In this document: positions 1-6,236 of the stretch, piece by piece | Layout of the letters: each line of letters begins with the position of its first letter | How positions within the stretch are numbered: the stretch's first letter is position 1 | NCBI GenBank assembly: GCA_051001995.1 | Contig: JBPCMT010000086.1 | Location: forward strand, 1 to 6,236 | DNA length: 6,236 nucleotides | Source of the DNA: CAWEHQ01 sp051001995 | Lineage (GTDB): Bacteria; Actinomycetota; Thermoleophilia; Solirubrobacterales; Thermoleophilaceae | Direction: 5' to 3' | Notes under the pieces: generated by a model | Databases searched by the model: none | The model's input: the letters and a program-made list of their open reading frames with translations, nothing else | Told to the model about the DNA's origin: nothing | Translations under genes and position numbers: made by a program

Positions 1-459
1 GACTCCCAGCCCAAGGCGCTCGCGCGGTCCCTGCTCGGGCGGGTCGCCACTCTGTACGGCGGCGGTTCGACCGCGGCCGTGGCCCGGCGCTGGAAGACGC
101 AGCTCAACGAGAACGCGAAGGTCCCGGCCTTCTTCTCCGAGCTTCCGGAGGCCGACCACAACGAGATTTGCGGCTTCGAGGCGGCGGCGGAGCTGGCTCC
201 ACTGCGGGCGATCATGCTGCTGGATGGCTCGCAGGACGAGCGCGTCGCCCGCCGGCTCGCGCTGACGGGGCGGGTCGCGGACGAGGTCGGCGCGGGCGGC
301 GAGCAGGTCCACGCGCACGGCGACACGCCGGTCGAGCGCGTCGCCTCGCTGGTGCTGCTCGGCGACCTCGTATCGGTCTACCTGGCCGCGCTGCGCGGCG
401 TGGACCCCACGCCGGTCGCCGCGATCGTAGAGCTCAAGCGCTCGCTGAACGGCTCGTGA
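1..459 (+). CDS. Bifunctional phosphoglucose/phosphomannose isomerase, C-terminal part (5' end outside window)
   Basis: Interconverts glucose-6-phosphate, fructose-6-phosphate and mannose-6-phosphate in the cytoplasm, linking glycolysis to mannose metabolism. The frame is open from base 1 to TGA at 457-459, giving 152 residues, so the gene begins upstream; the in-frame GTG at 79 is internal, because family sequence precedes it (YGGGST at 19-24). The visible part is the second SIS (sugar isomerase) half. QLNENAK (34-40) and LPEADHNE (48-55) are the family's active-site stretch. E37 and H53 lie 16 residues apart, the same spacing I recall for catalytic Glu203 and His219 of the Pyrobaculum enzyme. 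The tail, with VSVYLAALRGVDPTPV (124-139) and an IVELK lysine at 146, also fits the family. The nucleotidyltransferase follows after 37 bp on the same strand, consistent with joint supply of mannose-phosphate precursors. Family assignment is strong; substrate balance cannot be judged from the fragment. Confidence 0.9.
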   Translation, partial: DSQPKALARSLLGRVATLYGGGSTAAVARRWKTQLNENAKVPAFFSELPEADHNEICGFEAAAELAPLRAIMLLDGSQDERVARRLALTGRVADEVGAGGEQVHAHGDTPVERVASLVLLGDLVSVYLAALRGVDPTPVAAIVELKRSLNGS

Positions 460-480
460 TCGCGCTGCGGACGCGTTCGC

Positions 481-486
481 TAGCGT
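481..486 (+). promoter_or_regulatory. Possible -10 box before the nucleotidyltransferase
   Basis: TAGCGT fits the TANNNT -10 pattern and lies 10 nt before the ATG at 497, so a transcript starting near 493 would have a leader of about 4 nt. No Shine-Dalgarno-like purine run is visible before this ATG. No convincing -35 lies at the right distance, and the gap from the preceding gene is only 37 bp, so read-through from upstream is equally possible. It resembles the clearer TAGCCT box before secA. Confidence 0.3.
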
Positions 487-496
487 GCTCGCGCGC

Positions 497-1486
497 ATGA
501 AGGCGATGGTCCTCGCGGCGGGGCTCGGCACCCGCCTCCAGCCGCTCACGTTCGAGGTCCCCAAGCCGATGGTGCCCGTGCTCGACCGCCCGGTGATGGC
601 GCACATCCTCGACCTGCTCGAGCGCCAGGGCTTCGACCAGGTGATCGCGAACCTCCACTGGTTCCCGGACACGATCCGCGGCTACTTCGGCGACCGCCTC
701 GAGTACCGCCTCGAGGAGGAGTTGCTCGGGACCGCGGGCGGCGTGCGCAACGTGCGCGACTTCTTCGGCGACGACCTGGTCGTCGTCGTCTCCGGCGACG
801 CGCTCACCGACCTCGACCTGCGCGCGCTCGTGGAGCGCCACGAGAGCGCGGGTGGGATCGCCACGCTCACGGTCAAGAAGGTCCCCGACACGCGCGAGTA
901 CGGCGTGGTGATCCACGACGAGGACGGCCGCATCCAGGGCTTCCAGGAGAAGCCCGACCCGGCCGAGGCGCTGTCGGACCTTGGCAACTGCGGCATCTAT
1001 TGCTTCAGCCCCGAGATCTTCGACTACTTCCCGGAGGACCCGTTCGCCGACTGGGCGCAGGACGTCTTCCCGGAGCTCCTGTCGCACGACGTACCGTTCT
1101 TCGTCCACGAGATCGAGGACTACTGGAACGACGTCGGCTCGCTCGACGAGCTCCGCACGGGCACGTTCGACGCGCTCGAGGGGCGCCTGCGGCTCGAGGT
1201 CTCGGGCGAGGAGGTGGCCGACGGCGTGCGCGCCGGTGAGGGCACGAGCCTCGCCGCCTGCGAGCAGGTCGAGGGCCCGGTCTGGGTCGGGGCCGAGTGC
1301 GAGCTCGGGCCCGGGACACGGCTCGTGGGGCCGCTCGTGATCGGCGACGGCGCCCGCGTGGGCGAGGGCGCCGCGCTGCGCGAGTCGATCGTCCTGCCGG
1401 GGACGCGGGTGGACGCCGGCGCGATCCTGATCGGCGCGATCGCCGGGCACGGCGACATCGTCGCGGGGCTGCGGCCGCTGCGCTGA
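497..1486 (+). CDS. Sugar-1-phosphate nucleotidyltransferase, probable mannose-1-phosphate guanylyltransferase
   Basis: Predicted to join a sugar-1-phosphate to a nucleoside triphosphate, releasing pyrophosphate and an NDP-sugar for glycan or cell-envelope synthesis. The 329-residue protein has an N-terminal nucleotidyltransferase fold with the signature LAAGLGTRLQPLT (6-18) and K23 in VPKPM. It then shows LLGTAGG (77-82 region), the metal-binding GD in VVSGDALTD (98-105), FQEKPDP (149-155), and YWNDVGSLDELR (209-220). Residues from about 250 to 320 form left-handed beta-helix hexapeptide repeats (VWVGAECELGPGTRL, VIGDGARVGEG). This layout matches actinobacterial GDP-mannose pyrophosphorylases of the Rv3264c type, and the upstream phosphomannose isomerase supports mannose. 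Glucose-1-phosphate thymidylyl- or uridylyltransferase cannot be excluded by eye. ATG 497 is preferred over GTG 485 because MKAMVLAAG is the normal start of the fold; the GTG would only add MLAR. Stop codons converge with ctaG across 7 bp. Confidence 0.88.
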   Translation: MKAMVLAAGLGTRLQPLTFEVPKPMVPVLDRPVMAHILDLLERQGFDQVIANLHWFPDTIRGYFGDRLEYRLEEELLGTAGGVRNVRDFFGDDLVVVVSGDALTDLDLRALVERHESAGGIATLTVKKVPDTREYGVVIHDEDGRIQGFQEKPDPAEALSDLGNCGIYCFSPEIFDYFPEDPFADWAQDVFPELLSHDVPFFVHEIEDYWNDVGSLDELRTGTFDALEGRLRLEVSGEEVADGVRAGEGTSLAACEQVEGPVWVGAECELGPGTRLVGPLVIGDGARVGEGAALRESIVLPGTRVDAGAILIGAIAGHGDIVAGLRPLR

Positions 1487-1493
1487 GCCCGGT

Positions 1494-2357
1494 TTAGGCC
1501 GTGGCCGCGTCCTCGAGCCGTTCGCGACGCAGCTCGTCCTCCTCGGACTGCCGGAGCATGCGCCCGAACAGCGCAAAGAACACCAGCACCAGCACGATCG
1601 ACTGCTCGACCATCATGATCGCCCCGCCGGCGTTCTGGTCCTCGATCGCGCTCAGCCCCCAGATCCGCGGCACCGCTTCGTAGTAGGGGTAGGCGACCGT
1701 CGTGGACCACACCAGGTAGAGCCCGAGCGCGGCAAGGCCGGCCTTCGCCGACGCGATGTAGGCGAACGTCCACAGCCCGGTCAGGCGGCGGCGCATCGGC
1801 ACCGGCTGGATCAGCGGCCACCAGACCGCCACGCCGGCGGCCGTGAAGCAGAGGTGCTCGAGACCGTGCAGCGCCGGGCTGCGAAGCGCGCCGTCGTAGA
1901 GGGCGGGGACGTGCCACAGGTAGACGAGCCCGAGCCACAGCACGAGCCCGGTCCCCGGGTGCGCCAACGGCCCGAGCGCCCGCTCGACGGACTGGAGGCG
2001 TCGGGTGGCCGGTCGCATGATCACGCGCGAGAGGCCCAGGAGGAGCAGCAGCGGCGCGATGTCCGACAGCAGGATGTGCTGGACCATGTGCGCCGAGAAG
2101 AGGTACTCCTCGCCGAGGCCGTCGAGCGGGGACGCGACCGCGACGAGCAGCGCGGCGATCCCGCCGGCGAAAGCGACCGCCTGGGGCCAGCCGGCGCCGC
2201 GGACGCGGCCTCGGATCGACCGCCCCCCCGATGGGAGCCGGTCGCGCTGCTCGCGGCGGGCCGCCCGGAAGCGCCAGGCGTAGATCCCGGCGTAGGTCGC
2301 GATCGCGAGCAGCAGAACCGGCGAGAGGTTCCAGTGCAGGTCGGGATGCTCGATCAT
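1494..2357 (-). CDS. ctaG: CtaG-family cytochrome c oxidase assembly membrane protein
   Basis: A 287-residue integral membrane protein of the caa3_CtaG family, which serves maturation of caa3-type and related heme-copper oxidases, probably by helping copper delivery. About seven hydrophobic segments are visible, near residues 11-29, 58-76, 88-108, 136-152, 166-184, 196-218 and 246-266, with a charged loop at 30-55 and a charged acidic/basic tail after 268. Family features are SPLDGLGEEYLFSAHMVQHILL (starting near 76, with H90 and H94), YLWHVPALYD (146-155), LHGLEHL (163-169) and EDQNAGGAIMM (239-249). The histidines H90, H94, H149, H164 and H168 sit at membrane edges and are plausible metal ligands, which is inference. 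No oxidase subunit gene is in the window. The gene is divergent from comF across 77 bp and convergent with the nucleotidyltransferase. No clear Shine-Dalgarno precedes the ATG; a GACAAT -10-like hexamer lies 3 nt before it, too close for a simple leaderless start. Confidence 0.88.
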   Translation of the reverse strand: MIEHPDLHWNLSPVLLLAIATYAGIYAWRFRAARREQRDRLPSGGRSIRGRVRGAGWPQAVAFAGGIAALLVAVASPLDGLGEEYLFSAHMVQHILLSDIAPLLLLLGLSRVIMRPATRRLQSVERALGPLAHPGTGLVLWLGLVYLWHVPALYDGALRSPALHGLEHLCFTAAGVAVWWPLIQPVPMRRRLTGLWTFAYIASAKAGLAALGLYLVWSTTVAYPYYEAVPRIWGLSAIEDQNAGGAIMMVEQSIVLVLVFFALFGRMLRQSEEDELRRERLEDAATA

Positions 2358-2399
2358 CGGATTGTCGCACCGGCGTGAGGGCGGTTTGACGCTTGTGAG

Positions 2400-2428
2400 T
2401 TGATCCGTCTGCGTCGCCGACGGATCCT
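2400..2428 (+). promoter_or_regulatory. Candidate leaderless promoter of comF
   Basis: TTGATC at 2400-2405 (4 of 6 to the -35 consensus) and GATCCT at 2423-2428 (A and T at the key second and sixth positions) are separated by exactly 17 nt. Only 6 nt lie between the -10 and the comF ATG at 2435, which puts the predicted start of transcription on the A of ATG, as in leaderless mRNAs common in actinobacteria. No Shine-Dalgarno is present, which agrees. The -10 is weak in its first base, so confidence is moderate. Confidence 0.4.
2402..2426. repeat. Perfect 8-bp inverted repeat over the comF promoter, operator-like
   Basis: GATCCGTC (2402-2409) and GACGGATC (2419-2426) are exact reverse complements around a 9-nt spacer. 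The arms overlap the proposed -35 and -10 elements of comF. If transcription starts at the ATG, the repeat is not in the mRNA, so a binding site for a dimeric repressor is more likely than an RNA hairpin. It lies within the 77-bp gap shared with divergent ctaG, so it could affect both genes. The regulator is unknown. Confidence 0.45.
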
Positions 2429-2434
2429 CTCGGC

Positions 2435-3109
2435 ATGCGTGTCCCGGTCTCGAGCGGCGGCCTGCGCGACCTCGCCGACCTCGGCCGTTTGATCACCGCC
2501 GTGGTCGCGCCGCCCGTATGCACGTCGTGCGGGGCGGAGGCGGCGGCCGAGCCGCTCTGCGGGCAATGCCGCGGAGCGCTGCGGTGGCTCGCGCCGGAGC
2601 CGGCGCGCGCCACCGGCGTCGAGGCGTGGGCGCCGCTCGCCTACGACGGCCCGGCCCGGGCGATGGTGTCGGCGCTCAAGTTCCGGGGGGCCGCCGGTCT
2701 CTCGCGGACGATGGCGGCGCAGATCGCCGCGGTCGCGCCGCCGGGGTGGCTGGAGGACGGCGTGCTCGTCCCCGTCCCGCTTCATGCCGCGCGACTCCGC
2801 CGCCGCGGGTTCAACCAGGCGGAGCTGCTCGCCGCAAGCCTCGCCGACCGCACCGGCCTCGGGCTCTCCGACTGCCTCGAGCGGCGCGGCCGCGGCACGA
2901 CGCAGGTCGGACGCGGGCGGGCCGAGCGAGCAGAGGCGATCGAGGGGGCGGTGACGGCTCGGCCAGGGACGCTTGTGCCGGTGCGGGCGATGGTTGTCGA
3001 CGACGTCGTGACGACCGGCGCGACGCTCGCCGCGTGTACCCGGGCGCTGCGGGCTGCCGGAGCGCGATCGGTGCGCGCGGTGGCGTACGCGCGGACCCCG
3101 GGTCGTTAG
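2435..3109 (+). CDS. comF: ComF-family phosphoribosyltransferase-like protein
   Basis: A 224-residue cytoplasmic protein of the ComF/GntX family. ComFC is needed for DNA uptake in transformable bacteria; elsewhere the role is uncertain. The N-terminal zinc-ribbon is visible as C29-x2-C32 and C42-x2-C45 (CTSCG and CGQC). LKFRG (81-85) and VPVPLHAARLRRRGFNQAELLA (112-133) are family hallmarks, and VVDDVVTTGATL (187-198) is the PRPP-binding loop of type I phosphoribosyltransferases. The usual T-x2-Q...R-x2-N stretch is present as TTQVGRGRAERAEAIE, with glutamate where asparagine is common. Length is typical. ATG 2435 is the only start that leaves the N-terminus intact, and it has no Shine-Dalgarno. 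hpf and secA follow on the same strand, an order shared with Streptomyces. No other competence gene is in the window, so natural transformation should not be inferred from this gene. Confidence 0.92.
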   Translation: MRVPVSSGGLRDLADLGRLITAVVAPPVCTSCGAEAAAEPLCGQCRGALRWLAPEPARATGVEAWAPLAYDGPARAMVSALKFRGAAGLSRTMAAQIAAVAPPGWLEDGVLVPVPLHAARLRRRGFNQAELLAASLADRTGLGLSDCLERRGRGTTQVGRGRAERAEAIEGAVTARPGTLVPVRAMVVDDVVTTGATLAACTRALRAAGARSVRAVAYARTPGR

Positions 3110-3120
3110 CACGGGTCCGC
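3091..3120 (+). terminator. Hairpin spanning the comF stop codon, candidate terminator
   Basis: GCGGACCC (3091-3098) pairs perfectly with GGGTCCGC (3113-3120) around a 14-nt loop that contains the comF stop codon at 3107-3109. The following bases (CTCGCCTCTT) are pyrimidine-rich but not a true U-tract. Its place just before the hpf -35 at 3129 suits a terminator that separates comF from hpf. GC-rich actinobacteria often use hairpins without U-tails. Confidence 0.45.
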
Positions 3121-3128
3121 CTCGCCTC

Positions 3129-3157
3129 TTGGCACACGGGCTTTCCGGGATTACCAT
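3129..3157 (+). promoter_or_regulatory. Near-consensus sigma-70-type promoter of hpf
   Basis: TTGGCA at 3129-3134 (5 of 6 to TTGACA) and TACCAT at 3152-3157 (4 of 6 to TATAAT, with the key T, A and final T) are exactly 17 nt apart. Transcription would start near the A at 3164, leaving a leader of about 27 nt that contains the hpf Shine-Dalgarno. This is the best promoter match in the window and indicates that hpf has its own transcript. Confidence 0.6.
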
Positions 3158-3177
3158 GCGGCCACGCGAACAGACCC

Positions 3178-3185
3178 GGAAGGAG
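3178..3185 (+). promoter_or_regulatory. Strong ribosome binding site of hpf
   Basis: GGAAGGAG ends 5 nt before the ATG at 3191 and is strongly complementary to the 16S rRNA 3' end. It fixes the hpf start and is the only clear Shine-Dalgarno at any of the five start codons in the window. Confidence 0.75.
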
Positions 3186-3190
3186 AAGCG

Positions 3191-3553
3191 ATGCGCATCG
3201 ACGTCAAGGGGCGCAACACCGAGGTCACCGAAGAGCTTCGTGGGCGCATCGGGAAGCGGTTCGCGAAGATCGAACGGCAGGTGTCGCCGCTCGCCCGCCT
3301 GGAGGTCGAGCTGCGCGAGGAACGCAACCCGGCGATCCGCGAGTCGCAGATCGCCGAGGTCACCCTCCTTCTGAAGGGCGTCACGCTCCGGGCACGCGCA
3401 GCCTCGGACAGCATGGCGCACTCGGTCAACGAGGTGTCGGACGAGCTCGCGCGCCAGGTCAAGCGCCACCGGGACAAGCGGCGGCGGCGCCGCGCCGCGG
3501 AGGTCGAGCCGCGGCCGGCCGCCCCCGGCGGAGCTCGCCCGGCCGCGTCTTAG
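3191..3553 (+). CDS. hpf: Ribosome hibernation-promoting factor / RaiA family, short form
   Basis: Binds the decoding region of the 30S subunit during slow growth or stress and blocks translation to preserve ribosomes. The 120-residue protein has the beta-alpha-beta-beta-beta-alpha HPF fold: MRIDVKGRNTEVTEELR (1-17) opens the first strand and helix, strands lie near 33-41, 52-63 and 64-70, and a second helix covers about 71-92 (SDSMAHSVNEVSDELARQVKR). It ends in a very basic stretch, KRHRDKRRRRR (91-101), and a Pro/Ala-rich tail. The C-terminal dimerisation domain of long HPF, which drives 100S ribosome formation, is absent; the next 210 bp show no detached copy of it in any forward frame that I could recognise. 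Well-studied actinobacterial HPFs are long, so this form is notable. Start choice is secure from the Shine-Dalgarno. The gene sits between comF and secA, as in Streptomyces. Confidence 0.9.
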   Translation: MRIDVKGRNTEVTEELRGRIGKRFAKIERQVSPLARLEVELREERNPAIRESQIAEVTLLLKGVTLRARAASDSMAHSVNEVSDELARQVKRHRDKRRRRRAAEVEPRPAAPGGARPAAS

Positions 3554-3582
3554 CCCTCCCTGGCCTCGGTTGCACCCCAGGA

Positions 3583-3602
3583 CCCTCCCGCTGACGGGAG
3601 GG
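3583..3602 (+). terminator. GC-rich 8-bp hairpin 30 nt after hpf, candidate terminator
   Basis: CCCTCCCG (3583-3590) and CGGGAGGG (3595-3602) pair perfectly around a CTGA tetraloop. The stem is short, GC-rich and close to the hpf stop codon (3551-3553), as expected for an intrinsic terminator, but no T-run follows. It could alternatively be a 3'-end stabiliser or part of the larger structured gap before secA. Confidence 0.5.
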
Positions 3603-3632
3603 CGCCCGGACACCACAAGCAAGGGAAGCATC

Positions 3633-3672
3633 GCAGCGCGCGGGTCCGTGCCTGGCCCGCAGCGGGCGCTGC
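3633..3672 (+). other. Two-tier hairpin in the hpf-secA gap
   Basis: GCAGCGC (3633-3639) pairs perfectly with GCGCTGC (3666-3672). Inside it, CGGGTC (3641-3646) pairs with GGCCCG (3654-3659), with one G-T pair and a 7-nt loop. A competing small stem, GCCCG/CGGGC (3655-3667), shares bases with the inner one. Function is unknown; in GC-rich sequence some of this pairing is expected by chance. Confidence 0.35.
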
Positions 3673-3687
3673 AAACGGTGGCGCGGA

Positions 3688-3729
3688 GCGCCGCAAGCGA
3701 CGCCGAAAAGCGTCGCCGTGAAGCGGCGC
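3688..3729 (+). other. Long two-stem hairpin just before the secA promoter region
   Basis: An outer 7-bp stem, GCGCCGC (3688-3694) with GCGGCGC (3723-3729), encloses an inner 7-bp stem, GCGACGC (3697-3703) with GCGTCGC (3710-3716). The loop is CGAAAA and the internal bulge is 2 against 6 nt, AA opposite CGTGAA. Fourteen perfect base pairs in 42 nt is the strongest structure in the window. It lies 22 nt before the secA -10 box. It may be a second terminator that insulates secA, or part of an unannotated RNA. No U-tract follows; CCCCCCGACCCC comes next. Confidence 0.45.
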
Positions 3730-3750
3730 AGAGGCCCCCCGACCCCTTGC

Positions 3751-3756
3751 TAGCCT
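3751..3756 (+). promoter_or_regulatory. Candidate -10 box of secA, leaderless geometry
   Basis: TAGCCT fits TANNNT and is 7 nt before the secA ATG (3764), so the predicted start of transcription falls on or beside the A of ATG. No Shine-Dalgarno lies upstream, which supports a leaderless mRNA. No good -35 is seen 16-18 nt further upstream, which weakens the call. Confidence 0.4.
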
Positions 3757-3763
3757 CCGTTGC

Positions 3764-6236
<2,473 letters not shown>

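Noticed and set aside
485..496. GTG start four codons upstream of the nucleotidyltransferase ATG
   Set aside because: It adds only MLAR before the canonical MKAMVLAAG fold start and would place the possible TAGCGT box inside the start codon.
434..1576. Long minus-strand open frame opposite the nucleotidyltransferase
   Set aside because: Same artefact of GC-rich codon use: the plus-strand frame carries all family motifs, while the minus product is a repetitive acidic/basic sequence.
3620..3672. Resemblance to part of a cobalamin riboswitch (GGGAAG followed by a CCCGCAGCGG stretch)
   Set aside because: The defining B12 box (GCCACTG) is missing, the order of elements does not fit, and secA is not a cobalamin-related gene.
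3554..3763. Lost C-terminal domain of HPF separated by a frameshift
   Set aside because: No forward frame in the gap shows the conserved features of that domain, such as a GH-x-FF or N-V-V-Y-R-R type stretch, so the short form appears genuine rather than broken.

Overview
This is a GC-rich (roughly 70% by eye) chromosomal stretch of ordinary housekeeping genes, with G or C at most third codon positions. The SecA sequence style, the comF-hpf-secA gene order and the scarcity of Shine-Dalgarno sites suggest an actinobacterium. Thermoleophilia/Solirubrobacterales is my best guess, made from recognition only and not from a search. I found no mobile element, CRISPR array, tRNA or rRNA, and no convincing new multi-gene system.

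Layout. Bases 1-1486 (+) hold sugar-phosphate and sugar-nucleotide genes: the C-terminal part of a bifunctional phosphoglucose/phosphomannose isomerase, then a sugar-1-phosphate nucleotidyltransferase (probable GDP-mannose pyrophosphorylase). Together they could take fructose-6-phosphate towards GDP-mannose, with a phosphomannomutase encoded elsewhere. Bases 1494-2357 (-) hold ctaG, a membrane protein for cytochrome oxidase assembly that converges on the nucleotidyltransferase with only 7 bp between stop codons. Bases 2435-6236 (+) hold comF, hpf and the first 824 codons of secA, an order shared with Streptomyces and in part with Bacillus. secA runs off the window end; prfB is a reasonable guess for what follows.

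The gaps between genes are the most interesting part. comF has a candidate leaderless promoter whose -35 and -10 are bridged by a perfect 8-bp inverted repeat (2402-2426). A hairpin spans the comF stop codon (3091-3120). hpf has a near-consensus sigma-70-type promoter (TTGGCA-17-TACCAT), a 27-nt leader and a strong Shine-Dalgarno. The 210-bp gap before secA holds three GC-rich hairpins and ends in a TAGCCT box 7 nt before the secA ATG, the geometry of a leaderless transcript. The three genes may therefore be adjacent but separately transcribed.

The HPF protein is the short form with a strongly basic C-terminal end and no dimerisation domain. That is worth checking, because well-studied actinobacterial HPFs are the long type.
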